A stretch of DNA of 64,000 nucleotides from Actinopolyspora erythraea (lineage in GTDB: Bacteria; Actinomycetota; Actinomycetes; Mycobacteriales; Pseudonocardiaceae). A model generated the notes under the pieces. It searched no databases. It worked only from the letters and a program-made list of their open reading frames with translations, and was not told the origin of the DNA. The position numbers and the translations under genes were made by a program. The number at the start of each line of letters is the position of its first letter. The first letter of the stretch is position 1. Shown piece by piece: positions 9,008-18,041 of the stretch. The stretch is from positions 930,001 to 994,000 of the forward strand of contig NZ_CP022752.1 of assembly GCF_002263515.1 (NCBI RefSeq), read 5' to 3'.

Positions 9008-10089
9008 CGACGGTGCTGGACGACAGCGTCCTGGAGGACCAGCAGCGACTCTTCGAACTGGACACCCGGGGACTCCTCCGCACGGCCGCGCTGGCGGGCG
9101 CGCAGGTCCGTTCGGCCGCCTCCTCCGCGGAGGAGGCGGGCCTGGACGATCTCGCCGGGTACAAGCCGCGGGCTCTGGTGCTGTTGTCCACGGCGGGAGC
9201 CGGTCCCGCCGCCTGCGGACTGCTCGCCGCCGAGCTCGGGCCCTCCTGCCAGGTGCCCGTGGTGGTCACCGAGGCGATGCCCTCCTGGATCGGACCGCTG
9301 GACGTGGTCTTCGCCCACGCCGCCGACGGTGGTGACACCGTGCTGGCCGAGTCGCTGGAGCTGGCCACCAGGCGCGGTGCGACTGTGGTCCTCGCCGCTC
9401 CGGACGAGGGGCCGGTGGCCGCCGCGGCCGCCGGGCGGGCGAAGCTGATCTCCCCCCGGATCCCGGTGCCGGAGCCGTTGGGCCTCGCCCACGTCTTCAC
9501 GGCGGGACTGCGGGTCCTGACGGCGCTGGGGTTGCTGACGGCCGACACCGACGCCCTGGCCGACGCGCTGGACGAGCAGGCGGAGCGCTCCCACCCCGGC
9601 CGCGAGATCTCGGAGAACCCGGCCAAGACGCTGGCCCTGCGGCTGGCCGACCGCGTTCCGCTGCTGTGGGGGGTCGACGAGGTCGCCACGGCGGTCGCGC
9701 GGCACGGTGCCTTCGTGCTGGGCTGCTACGCGGGGATGCCGTGCGACGTCACGAGCTACCGGCAGGCGGTGAACCGCGAGGCGCTGTACGGCGCCGCCGC
9801 CGCGGTGGGTGGTGAGGCGGATCTGTTCGCCGACCCGGAGGAGGCGGGCTCCGGGCTGCGGGTCGTGCTGCTGAGCACGCGCGAGGACGAACGGGGCGGG
9901 CTCGCCGAGCGCGCCGCCGTGGCCGGGCTGCCGGGGGCGGACGTGCTCGCCCCCACCGAGTCCCAGGAGGGCGGCGGTGTGCGGAGCTCGCTGTCCCTGG
10001 CGGTCGGGTTCGACATGGCGGCGGTCTACATCGGGCTGGCCTCGGACTCGTTGAACGGTCACGGCAGACCGACGCCCGTGGCGCGCTGA
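9004..10089 (+). CDS. SIS-domain sugar isomerase-like protein (Rv3256c homologue)
   Basis: The 361-aa protein is related to the bifunctional phosphoglucose/phosphomannose isomerase group. An N-terminal region (1-60) precedes two sugar-isomerase-like alpha/beta lobes. Recognisable stretches are GYKPRALVLLSTAGAG near residue 53 and VVVTEAMPSWIGPLDVV near 92. The second lobe has an ENPAKTLALRLADRVPLLWG stretch at about 200, typical of the C-terminal half. Strict catalytic residues cannot be verified by eye, and Rv3256c itself is uncharacterised. The GTG at 9004 overlaps the upstream stop. It lies between phosphomannomutase and manA, so a role in mannose phosphate metabolism or its regulation is inferred. 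Confidence 0.8.
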   Translation: MTTVLDDSVLEDQQRLFELDTRGLLRTAALAGAQVRSAASSAEEAGLDDLAGYKPRALVLLSTAGAGPAACGLLAAELGPSCQVPVVVTEAMPSWIGPLDVVFAHAADGGDTVLAESLELATRRGATVVLAAPDEGPVAAAAAGRAKLISPRIPVPEPLGLAHVFTAGLRVLTALGLLTADTDALADALDEQAERSHPGREISENPAKTLALRLADRVPLLWGVDEVATAVARHGAFVLGCYAGMPCDVTSYRQAVNREALYGAAAAVGGEADLFADPEEAGSGLRVVLLSTREDERGGLAERAAVAGLPGADVLAPTESQEGGGVRSSLSLAVGFDMAAVYIGLASDSLNGHGRPTPVAR

Positions 10090-10250
10090 GGCCTTCCGCG
10101 CTTGGAGCGCCCTGGTGTCCCCGACCGACCCGCACGGAGAGTTCGGTGCTCCTTCCGGCGAAGCGCGGACGGGACACGTTCGTTGTACTCCCGCCGGGCG
10201 GTGTCGCCTCCGTCGGGGAAACGCGGTTAGACGAGGAAGCGAGAACGACT

Positions 10251-11534
10251 GTGGAGTTACTGCGCAACGCGGTGCGCCCGTATGCGTGGGGGTCTCGGAC
10301 CGCGATCGCGGAGCTGCTCGGCCGTCCCGTGCCCGCCCCGCATCCCGAAGCCGAACTCTGGATGGGTGCCCACCCCGGGGACTCCTCGCGGTTGCTGTGC
10401 CAGGACGGGTCGGAGGTCTCGCTGGTGCGTCTGCTGGACGCGGAACCGACCCACCAGCTGGGCAGGGCGTGCACCGACATATGGGGCAACCGCCTGCCGT
10501 ACCTGATGAAGGTGCTCGCCGCGGACGAGCCGCTGAGCCTGCAGGCCCACCCCTCGGCCGAGCAGGCGGCCGACGGGTTCGCGCGGGAGGAGGCGCTCGA
10601 CGTGCCGCGCAGCGCCCCCGATCGCAACTACCCGGATCCCACCGCCAAGCCCGAACTGATCTGCGCGTTGACCGAGTTCCACGCGCTCGCCGGTTTCCGC
10701 GCGGCCGAGGCCACCGTCCGGCTGCTGCACCAGCTCGACGTGCCGAGTCTGCGGGGCCACGTGCGGTTGCTGGCGGCCCAGCCCGACCGGGACGGGCTGC
10801 GTGCGCTGTTCACCACCTGGATCACCCTTCCGGAGGAGAACCTCCGGGCCCTGATACCGGACCTGCTGCGCGCCTGTGCCGAGTACGTGCGTTCGGGCGG
10901 TGAGTTCGTCGAGGAGTGCCGCACGGTGCTCGAACTGGGGGAGGCCTATCCCAACGACGCGGGGGTGCTGGCGAGCCTGCTGCTGAACCGCATCGTGCTG
11001 CGACCGGGAGAGGCCATCTACCTGTCGCCCGGCAACCTGCACGCCTACCTGCGCGGCACCGGGGTCGAGATACTGGCCAATTCGGACAACATTCTTCGCT
11101 GCGGTCTCACCCCCAAGCACGTGGACGTCGCCGAACTGCTGAAGGTGCTCGACTTCGCCAACGGGGAGATGCGGGTGCTCACCGGCGAGCGGCGGGGCAC
11201 CAACCTGACGGTCTACCGCACCGAGGCCGACGAGTTCGAGCTGTCCAGAGTGGAGTGGCACTCCGGCGACCACGCCGGGGTGCTGCTCGACTCCGCGGGC
11301 CCGCAGATCCTGCTGTGCACCGAGGGGTCGGTCCGGCTCTCCCCCACCCCCGGCGGGGTGGGTTCCAACGGCAACGGCGATCACAACGGTCACGCCGGTG
11401 GCGCGCGGGAGCTGGAGCTGACCCGGGGGGACTCGGTCTGGCTCGCCGCCTCGGACCCCTGCGTGCTGGCCCAACCGCTGGGCGAGGCCCACGAGCGGGT
11501 CCAGCTGTTCCGAGCCGCTCCCGGGGCGGTCTGA
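10251..11534 (+). CDS. manA: Mannose-6-phosphate isomerase, class I
   Basis: The 427-aa zinc enzyme interconverts fructose-6-phosphate and mannose-6-phosphate, the entry step to GDP-mannose. It starts VELLRNAVRPYAWGS, the typical type I N-terminus. Metal-binding regions include LQAHPSAEQA at about 94-103 and the family signature YLSPGNLHAYLRGTGVEI at about 257. KPEL at about 134 lies in the active site region. A Gly/Asn/His-rich insertion near residue 375 (NGNGDHNGHAGG) is probably a surface loop. The GTG at 10251 was chosen because homology begins there; the frame is open upstream to 10146. It completes the manB-SIS-manA cluster. Confidence 0.95.
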   Translation: MELLRNAVRPYAWGSRTAIAELLGRPVPAPHPEAELWMGAHPGDSSRLLCQDGSEVSLVRLLDAEPTHQLGRACTDIWGNRLPYLMKVLAADEPLSLQAHPSAEQAADGFAREEALDVPRSAPDRNYPDPTAKPELICALTEFHALAGFRAAEATVRLLHQLDVPSLRGHVRLLAAQPDRDGLRALFTTWITLPEENLRALIPDLLRACAEYVRSGGEFVEECRTVLELGEAYPNDAGVLASLLLNRIVLRPGEAIYLSPGNLHAYLRGTGVEILANSDNILRCGLTPKHVDVAELLKVLDFANGEMRVLTGERRGTNLTVYRTEADEFELSRVEWHSGDHAGVLLDSAGPQILLCTEGSVRLSPTPGGVGSNGNGDHNGHAGGARELELTRGDSVWLAASDPCVLAQPLGEAHERVQLFRAAPGAV

Positions 11535-11749
11535 CCTACTGACCTCGTTCCGGCCGTTCGAGCCGCTCACCCGCCGGAACCGCGTCGACGGATCGGCGGC
11601 CTCAAGCGGCTCTCGCCCCCGCCCCGGTGGCCCCGAACCGGGCGGATCCCTCGGCTCGTTAGTAGATTGTGCTCTCAACCACCATCGGAAACGGCCTCGC
11701 GACCGCTATCGTGCGGTGCCATCCGTAAGCACGATCCGAGGAGGCAGGG

Positions 11750-13255
11750 GTGCCAGGAAGCGGAATATGGCGGACCAAAACGGTCGAGCAATCGATCCTG
11801 GACACCGATGAACCCGACACCAGACTGCGCAAGAATCTCGGCACCTGGGATCTGATCGTTTTCGGTGTTTCGGTGGTAATCGGTGCCGGGATCTTCACCC
11901 TCACCGCGCAGGTGGCCGGTGACACCTCCGGGCCCGCCGTTTCACTCGCCTTCGTGCTCGCCGCGATCGCCTGCGCGCTGGCAGCGCTGTGCTACGCCGA
12001 GTTCGCGTCCACGGTGCCGGTGGCCGGGAGCGCCTACACCTACTCCTACGCCACCTTCGGCGAGTTCTTAGCCTGGATCATCGGTTGGGATCTCATCCTG
12101 GAGTTCTCCATCGCCGCCTCGGCGGTCGCCAAGAGCTGGTCCTCGTACCTGGAGCAGGTGGCCTCCGGCGTCGGGCTGGCTGTGGACACCAAGCTCCCGC
12201 TGGGACCGTTGCAGTTCGACTGGGGAGCCATGCTGCTCGTCGCGGTGCTGATCGCGGTTCTGATCACCGGCACCAAGCTCTCCGCGCGGGTCAGCATGGT
12301 GATCACGAGCATCAAGGTGGCGGTGGTGCTGTTCATCATCCTCGCCGGGATCGCCTACATCAAACCCGACAACTACACCCCGTTCATTCCGGAGGGGGAA
12401 CCCACCTCGGAGGGCGGTCCCGCGCTGCACCAGTCGCTGCTGTCCCTGGTGCTCGGTGGTGAGTCCAGCACCTTCGGGGTATACGGGTTGCTGGCGGGCG
12501 CGTCGATCGTGTTCTTCGCCTTCATCGGGTTCGACGTGGTCGCCACCACCGCGGAGGAGACCCGTGACCCGCAGCGCAACGCGCCACGCGGCATCCTCGG
12601 GTCGGTGCTGATCACCACCGTGCTCTACGTGGGCGTCTCGCTGGTGCTGACCGGCATGGTGAACTACACCCGGCTGGCCACCGGTCCCGACGGGCAGAGC
12701 GCCACGCTCGCCACCGCTTTCGAGGTCAACGGGGTGGACTGGGCCGCCACGCTGATCTCGGTGGGAGCGCTGATCGGTCTCATCACCGTGGTCATGGTGC
12801 TGCTGCTGGGGCAGACCAGGGTGCTGTTCGCCATGGCCAGGGACGGCCTGCTGCCGCGCGGGCTGGCCAAGACCGACCCGAACCGGGGGACTCCGGTGCG
12901 CACCACCGTGCTGGTCGGTGGGGCCGTGTTCGTCGCGTCCGGCTTCTTCTCCTTCTCGAGCCTGGCCGAGATGGTCAACATCGGCACCCTGTTCGCGTTC
13001 ATCCTGGTATCGATCGGGGTGATCGTGCTGCGGCGGAAACGTCCCGACCTGCCGCGCGGTTTCCGGGCTCCCCTGGTTCCGCTGGTTCCGGTCCTGGCAG
13101 TGCTGGCCTGCCTGTGGCTGATGATCAACCTGACCGCCTTCACCTGGATCAGGTTCATGATCTGGATGGTCGCGGGTGTGGTCATCTACGTGCTCTACAG
13201 CCGTACCCACTCGGTGCTCGGGCAGCGGGAGAAGGCCGACAACCTCCCCGACTGA
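11750..13255 (+). CDS. APC-family amino acid permease (cationic amino acid transporter-like)
   Basis: The 501-aa protein has about 12 hydrophobic segments. The first transmembrane region carries the APC signature VVIGAGIFTLTAQVA (residues about 43-57), whose unwound GxG binds substrate backbone atoms. The sixth carries FFAFIGFDVVATTAEETRDPQRN, the characteristic E-x-P/Q loop of the cationic subfamily. The length matches the Rv3253c type found next to manA in mycobacteria. Uptake of basic or small neutral amino acids by proton coupling is likely; the substrate is not determinable. The GTG at 11750 has a strong GAGGAGG site. A large palindrome follows the stop. Confidence 0.9.
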   Translation: MPGSGIWRTKTVEQSILDTDEPDTRLRKNLGTWDLIVFGVSVVIGAGIFTLTAQVAGDTSGPAVSLAFVLAAIACALAALCYAEFASTVPVAGSAYTYSYATFGEFLAWIIGWDLILEFSIAASAVAKSWSSYLEQVASGVGLAVDTKLPLGPLQFDWGAMLLVAVLIAVLITGTKLSARVSMVITSIKVAVVLFIILAGIAYIKPDNYTPFIPEGEPTSEGGPALHQSLLSLVLGGESSTFGVYGLLAGASIVFFAFIGFDVVATTAEETRDPQRNAPRGILGSVLITTVLYVGVSLVLTGMVNYTRLATGPDGQSATLATAFEVNGVDWAATLISVGALIGLITVVMVLLLGQTRVLFAMARDGLLPRGLAKTDPNRGTPVRTTVLVGGAVFVASGFFSFSSLAEMVNIGTLFAFILVSIGVIVLRRKRPDLPRGFRAPLVPLVPVLAVLACLWLMINLTAFTWIRFMIWMVAGVVIYVLYSRTHSVLGQREKADNLPD

Positions 13256-13304
13256 GGCCGAGATCGTGTGCGTGCCAGCTGCTGGGCTGGTTGCGTGGCG
13301 GAAC

Positions 13305-13389
13305 CTCACGGGCCGTCTCGCCGCGGGATCCTCGACGTCGAGTAGTTACTACGCCACGTCGAGGCTGTCCTCGCGAGACGACCCGTGAG
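13305..13389. repeat. 85-bp nested palindrome downstream of the APC permease
   Basis: The outer arms at 13305-13321 and 13373-13389 are 17 bp with a single mismatch (CTCACGGGCCGTCTCGC against its complement). The inner arms CCTCGACGT (13330-13338) and ACGTCGAGG (13356-13364) are perfect. A short GTAG/CTAC dyad lies at the tip. It sits 50 bp after the permease stop between convergent genes. It could be a bidirectional terminator, but at 85 bp and without a T tract it also resembles a small non-autonomous mobile palindrome. Confidence 0.75.
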
Positions 13390-13516
13390 ACCCCGCGGCG
13401 GTGCGGCCCGTGGGAGTGGTCGGAGCGCGACTACTCGTCGGCGCTGGTCTCCCGGCGATCTCGTGGGAAATAGAGGGAGCTGGGGCCACACCGCCGTATT
13501 GGGGTCATTGTGCTGG

Positions 13517-13546
13517 GCGCGGCGATCTCTCGCGAAATCGCCGCGC
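13517..13546. repeat. Dispersed hairpin repeat, copy B (fullest copy)
   Basis: GCGCGGCGATCTC, loop TCGC, GAAATCGCCGCGC: 13-bp arms with one C/T difference. It is the longest of the three clear copies and lies 9 bp from the convergent hydrolase-like stop. A degenerate copy (GCGATCTC-GTGG-GAAATAG) lies just upstream at about 13463-13478. The orientation of the TCGC loop is the same as copy A and opposite to copy C. Confidence 0.75.
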
Positions 13547-13554
13547 CTCTCGGC

Positions 13555-16197
13555 TCACTGGCTCGACGGACGCAGGGTGGGACCGCGTTCCCAAGGGGGA
13601 GTCATGCCGGGCAGGTCGATGATCTCCGGCGGTTCGGCGGCCCGGTGCTCGGCTGAGCCGTTCCCCGTTCCGCCCGTCTCGTGGTCCGCCGGGGGGTCGG
13701 CGACCGCTGTGCCGGCCCGTTCCTCCTGCTTCCTCCCGCCGCTGTCCGGGGCCGGCGGACGCGAGGTCGCCGGGGCCTCCCCGGGATGGGGGTTCACCGG
13801 GTCCCCGTCGGAGTTCTCAGTGCGTTGTGCCCTGCCGTTGCGCGGTGTTCCCACCGGCTCGGCCATCGTCGTGCGCAGCGGCAGGTTCGTCCCCCGGGCG
13901 GGCACCTCCAGGGCGGCCGCCATCGACACGGCCCTGTCCCACTCGGGGTCGCCGCTGTACTCCGAGTGCAGCAGTAGCCCCGCCATCCAGCGCCGCTGTT
14001 CGAACGGACCGCGTTGCGGATCTGGCAGCCAGTGGTCGCCGCCGAGCACCAGAGCGCCGGTCGGGCCACGCGCGGCGGCGGGCAGCGGTCCCTCGCTGCC
14101 GTCGGGCCGGAACCCCACACCGAGCAGCTTGCCGTCGTGGACCTGCCGGTTCCACGTGCTCACGGCTCCACCGATCGGATCGGTACCGCGGCACAGCGAG
14201 CGCCAGCGCCCCGCCAGCGAGCCCGCCAGCGAGCGCTGCGCCCCGTGGCCGAGGAAACCGGGGAACCCGCGGGCGTAGGCCCACTGCAGCTGGGAACCGG
14301 CCGTGACGAGACCGACCCGCTCGCGGTCCTGCTCCTCCAGCTGGCCGAGCAGCCTCGCGGCCGCCACGGAGACCAGCAGGCTCCCCTGGCTGTGCCCGGA
14401 GAGCACCACCCGGGTGTTGGGTTCCGAGAGGTGCTCGCACGCCCGGTTGACCAGTTCGGGGATGACCTTCAGGGCGTAGCACGGCGGAACGACCGGGTGC
14501 GCCTCACGTGGCCAGAACAGCGTCAGATCGCACAGCAGGCTCAACTGCCGTGCCGAGTTGGGACGGCGCACCGCCAGGTAGACCATCCGCAGCAGCGTCG
14601 CGGCCAGCGTGGCCAGCGCCCCGACCCCCAGCAGCGTCAACCAGCGGCTCCAGGCGGGAGGTTCGTTGCTTCCCAGGCGCACCGCCAGTGCCAGGACCGC
14701 TCCACCGGCCAGGGCTCCGGCCAACACCAGCACCAGGCGGTGACCGTGGACCCGTTGCAGTTCGGCCCATTTCCACGCCCGTTCGGCGCTGCGCTGGTCG
14801 GCGGGACGACCGGCGTGCAGCAGCTCCACTTCGGGCGAGACGCTGTCGGTGCGCACCGCGCGCCACCACCGAAACCAGGCCCAGGGGGCCACGAAGAGCC
14901 CCGCCAGCACGAGCGCTGCCGTCGCCGAGCCCCACAGCAGCGTCACCGTGTCGTAGGAGACCGGCAGCAGCAGTTCGTCGCCCAGCGCCTGACGGGCGCT
15001 CAGCGTCACCCCCGCTCCGAACCCGGCGCCGAGCAGGCAGGCGATCAGTAGCACGGGCGCGGCGAACCAGCCACCCGCCCACGGGCGCAGCCTGGCGGGG
15101 AGGCGGTGCCAGGAGTCGCGCGCCAGCAGCGCCGCCGGAACCAGCACCGCTCCCACGCAGCCGCAGAGCACCAGCAGCGCGAGGGTAAGCGAGTCGGTGA
15201 CCTCGCCCGAACCGGGGAGCGGGCCGGACAGCGAGTCCGGGGCCACGGCGGTGGCCAGCACCAGCAGTCCGCCGAGCGTGAGCAGCACGACCCGCGTGTG
15301 GTGCCCCAGCAGCAGGTTCACCGCACGGGTGAGTCCGCTCTCGGGGGACCGCGTCGCCGAACCGGTGGGGTCGTCCAGCAGGGCCGTTCCCAGCACGCAC
15401 AGCGCGGTCAGCGCGGCCGCGGCCACCCAGCGCGGATCCGTACCCGCCGAGGGGCCTCCCAGCGCCAGCAGCACCGTCGTGCACAGTCCCGCCACCGCGT
15501 GCAGCGTCCGCAGGGCGGGGGTGGCCGGATCGCGCACCACGCCGCTTCCCGGGAGCTTCGGCGCCTGCGCGGTCTGCCCGGTCTCCGGGCTCAGCGGAGT
15601 GCGTACGCGCCACGACATCGCGGAGAGGCGGTACATGCCGACCACGACGCCCACCACGAAGACGAAGGCCGGGATCGAGCGCAGTTGTTCCACCGCGCGG
15701 AGCCCCTCCGGGACCACGCCCAGGCACCCGGCTCCCGGGCGCAGGCACTGGGCGGCCAGCAGGTCCAGGCTCAGCACCGTCAGGTGGGCGGTGAACAGCA
15801 TCGTCAGCAGGAGCGCCGCCAGTCGCAGCCCCGCGCGCAGCAGCGCGCCCAGCGCGAGCGAGGAGCGGCGCGCCGGGTCGCTCGGCGGCAGCATCCAGTG
15901 CGCCATGTTCGCCAGCGCGAAGGGGAACAGCAGCGCCCAGAGCGCCTTTCCGCCACCGGAGGTCATCCCGCCCCAGACGTATCCCTCGACCGAGCGCGGG
16001 ACGGTTCGTTCCCCCGCGTTGAGGTCGGGGCCGGGGACGGGGCGCAGCAGCCGGTCCGCCGGGCTGACGATCCGCCCGAGACCGTCCCCGGCCACGTCCA
16101 CCGAGGCCACCGAGTCGGTCAGGTCCCGGGGCTCGGTTCCGAGGACGCCGTGTACCCGCAGCTCGACCACGCGAGTGTCCGGCCCGGGTACGTGCAC
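13555..16197 (-). CDS. Large polytopic membrane protein with C-terminal alpha/beta-hydrolase-like (lipase-type) segment
   Basis: From GTG 16197, which has an excellent AGGAGGAAC ribosome-binding site, the product is 880 aa. The N-terminus is ELRVHGVLGTEP. It is followed by roughly ten hydrophobic segments between residues 90 and 570. A soluble portion then carries GHSQGSLLVSVAAARLL near residue 640, a nucleophile-elbow motif GxSxG as in lipases and esterases. The N-terminal RVHGV is reminiscent of the HG oxyanion-hole element found at the start of alpha/beta hydrolases. If so, the long membrane region is inserted within the hydrolase fold. The last 100 residues are Pro/Gly/Glu-rich and disordered-looking. 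The function is unknown; a membrane lipid or wall ester substrate is only inference. It is convergent with the permease and divergent from tmk. Confidence 0.75.
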   Translation of the reverse strand: MHVPGPDTRVVELRVHGVLGTEPRDLTDSVASVDVAGDGLGRIVSPADRLLRPVPGPDLNAGERTVPRSVEGYVWGGMTSGGGKALWALLFPFALANMAHWMLPPSDPARRSSLALGALLRAGLRLAALLLTMLFTAHLTVLSLDLLAAQCLRPGAGCLGVVPEGLRAVEQLRSIPAFVFVVGVVVGMYRLSAMSWRVRTPLSPETGQTAQAPKLPGSGVVRDPATPALRTLHAVAGLCTTVLLALGGPSAGTDPRWVAAAALTALCVLGTALLDDPTGSATRSPESGLTRAVNLLLGHHTRVVLLTLGGLLVLATAVAPDSLSGPLPGSGEVTDSLTLALLVLCGCVGAVLVPAALLARDSWHRLPARLRPWAGGWFAAPVLLIACLLGAGFGAGVTLSARQALGDELLLPVSYDTVTLLWGSATAALVLAGLFVAPWAWFRWWRAVRTDSVSPEVELLHAGRPADQRSAERAWKWAELQRVHGHRLVLVLAGALAGGAVLALAVRLGSNEPPAWSRWLTLLGVGALATLAATLLRMVYLAVRRPNSARQLSLLCDLTLFWPREAHPVVPPCYALKVIPELVNRACEHLSEPNTRVVLSGHSQGSLLVSVAAARLLGQLEEQDRERVGLVTAGSQLQWAYARGFPGFLGHGAQRSLAGSLAGRWRSLCRGTDPIGGAVSTWNRQVHDGKLLGVGFRPDGSEGPLPAAARGPTGALVLGGDHWLPDPQRGPFEQRRWMAGLLLHSEYSGDPEWDRAVSMAAALEVPARGTNLPLRTTMAEPVGTPRNGRAQRTENSDGDPVNPHPGEAPATSRPPAPDSGGRKQEERAGTAVADPPADHETGGTGNGSAEHRAAEPPEIIDLPGMTPPWERGPTLRPSSQ

Positions 16198-16551
16198 TGT
16201 TCCTCCTGCGGGTCGTCGGAAGCGACGGGTGCGCCCCTCCACCGGCTCCGCCGGAACTCGGTGAGTCCGTTCACGACGGTCCCGAGGTCCCAGCTTCGTG
16301 CGGGAGCGGCACCCGGTTGCCTTCCGATTGTCTCTTCTCGACGGTCTCGTTGCGACCGTCTTCCCGAGATTGTCCCCATAGCGGGGAAGTCCCGGGAGAT
16401 CGGTGCGGGTTCAGCGCAGCTGGACCGGTTCACGGTGGCTGGGCCGAACAGCCGGTGCGGTGCTCGTACGGCTCGGAGGGGCGCCGTCTCGACGACCTTC
16501 GGGTGGGTGCCTCGGGCCGGTGCGGTGACGGGCTGCGTAGGGTCTGCACCC
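16198..16551. other. Divergent intergenic region between the hydrolase-like gene and tmk
   Basis: About 350 bases without a convincing gene. It contains a degenerate member of the dispersed hairpin family around 16380-16405 (GGGAAGTC-CCGG-GAGATCGG). No consensus promoter was recognised. The tmk ATG has only a weak ribosome-binding site. Confidence 0.5.
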
Positions 16552-17193
16552 ATGGGGCGGCTGATCGTGATCGAAGGACTGGACGGGGCGGGGAAACAGA
16601 CCCTGGCCGGTGCGTTGACCTCGGAACTGGAGTCCAGGGGGTTGTCGGTGGGCCGGGTGGCCTTCCCCCGGTACGGGGAGGACGTGCACGCCGATCTCGT
16701 GGCCGAGGCGCTCCGCGGCGCACACGGTGACCTGGCTGACTCGGTGTACGGCATGGCCGTGCTCTACGCGCTGGACCGGCAGCGCTCCGCGGCGTGGCTG
16801 CGGGCTGAGCTCGCCGACCACGACGTGCTGCTGCTGGACCGCTACGTGGCGTCCAACGCCGCCTACGGTGCCGCGCGGCTGTGGCAGCACGCCGACGGTG
16901 AGTTCGCCTCCTGGGCCTACCAGCTGGAGGTGACCCGCTTCGGACTGCCCGAGCCGGAGTTGCAGATCCTGCTGAGCGTCCCGAGCGAGGTCGCGGCCGA
17001 GCGGGCCGAGCGGCGGGAGCGTTCCGGAGCGGGCGACGGCAGGGACAGGTTCGAGTCCGACGCCGGGCTGCAGGAGCGCTGTGCCGTGGTCTACCGGGAA
17101 CTCGCCGAGATGTCCTGGTGGTCGCCCTGGCACGTCGTCGAGGACGCGGTCACCACCGATCCGAGCGCGCTGGCCGATCGGGTGCTCGCCTGA
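16552..17193 (+). CDS. tmk: dTMP kinase
   Basis: This 213-aa enzyme phosphorylates dTMP to dTDP for DNA synthesis. The P-loop is IEGLDGAGKQTLAGAL (residues 6-21), a slightly atypical GxxGAGKQT where most homologues have GKST/GKT. The DR-Y motif DRYVASNAAYGAARL at about 94 is the TMP-binding signature, and FPRY near 43 is the DRX-equivalent segment of actinobacterial enzymes. The length and motif set match Rv3247c. It lies immediately upstream of mtrA, a conserved actinobacterial arrangement, but with a separate 118-bp gap. Confidence 0.94.
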   Translation: MGRLIVIEGLDGAGKQTLAGALTSELESRGLSVGRVAFPRYGEDVHADLVAEALRGAHGDLADSVYGMAVLYALDRQRSAAWLRAELADHDVLLLDRYVASNAAYGAARLWQHADGEFASWAYQLEVTRFGLPEPELQILLSVPSEVAAERAERRERSGAGDGRDRFESDAGLQERCAVVYRELAEMSWWSPWHVVEDAVTTDPSALADRVLA

Positions 17194-17311
17194 CCTACTC
17201 CGGCGTAGTGCTCCGTTCGGCGGTATCGGGTCCACCGCGCTGGGCAGTGATCCGACGACCTGCGGTGATGATTGCCGGGTGGTGCTTGTCCTCGCGTTGC
17301 CAAGTGCAACC

Positions 17312-17998
17312 ATGTGGGGCATGAAGTCACGCGTGCTCGTGGTGGACGACGACCCGGCTCTGGCGGAGATGCTGACCATCGTACTCCGCGGTGAGGGGTT
17401 CGATACCGCCGTCGTCAACGACGGCACCAAGGCGATGCCCGCGTTGCGTGAGCTCAAACCCGACCTGGTGCTGCTCGACCTGATGCTGCCGGGCATGAAC
17501 GGCATCGACGTGTGCAAGGCCATCCGCGCGGAGTCGATGGTCCCCGTTGTCATGCTCACCGCGAAGAGTGACACCGTTGACGTGGTGCTCGGACTGGAGT
17601 CCGGGGCCGACGACTACATCGTCAAACCGTTCAAGCCGAAGGAACTGGTGGCCCGGCTGCGGGTGCGGTTGCGCCGTACCGAGGCGGAACCGGCCGAGGT
17701 GCTCTCCATCGGTGACCTGACGGTCGACGTCCCCGGGCACGAGGTCACGCGCGACGGAGTCCCGATCTCGCTCACGCCGCTGGAGTTCGACCTGCTGGTC
17801 GCGCTCGCGCGTAAGCCACGTCAGGTCTTCACCCGCGAGGTGTTACTCGAACAGGTGTGGGGTTACCGCCACGCCGCCGACACCCGGCTGGTCAACGTGC
17901 ACGTGCAGCGGCTCCGGTCGAAGATCGAGAAGGACCCCGAGCACCCGGAGGTCGTGCTCACGGTCCGGGGGGTCGGTTACAAGGCCGGTCCGCCATGA
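17312..17998 (+). CDS. mtrA: MtrA, OmpR-family response regulator
   Basis: The 228-aa protein has a receiver domain (1-120) with acidic pocket D12-D14, phospho-acceptor Asp56 (LLDLMLPGMNG) and Lys at about 106 (VKPFKPKEL). A winged-helix DNA-binding domain (about 130-228) ends in RGVGYKAGPP. Length and Asp number match M. tuberculosis MtrA, an essential regulator of wall hydrolases, dnaA and cell division. The ATG at 17312 (MWGMKS) gives the canonical 228 aa; ATG 17321 is an alternative. It is followed 43 bp later by mtrB and the overlapping lpqB, forming the classic three-gene module. Confidence 0.96.
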   Translation: MWGMKSRVLVVDDDPALAEMLTIVLRGEGFDTAVVNDGTKAMPALRELKPDLVLLDLMLPGMNGIDVCKAIRAESMVPVVMLTAKSDTVDVVLGLESGADDYIVKPFKPKELVARLRVRLRRTEAEPAEVLSIGDLTVDVPGHEVTRDGVPISLTPLEFDLLVALARKPRQVFTREVLLEQVWGYRHAADTRLVNVHVQRLRSKIEKDPEHPEVVLTVRGVGYKAGPP

Positions 17999-18041
17999 CC
18001 TCCGCACCGGGTGATCGGCTCTACTGGGCAGGACGGATGGG

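Noticed and set aside
7294..10062. A 922-aa open frame on the minus strand opposite manB, the Trm112-like and SIS genes
   Set aside because: It is the codon-complement shadow of real genes with GC-rich third positions; the translation is low-complexity His/Arg/Gly/Gln-rich.
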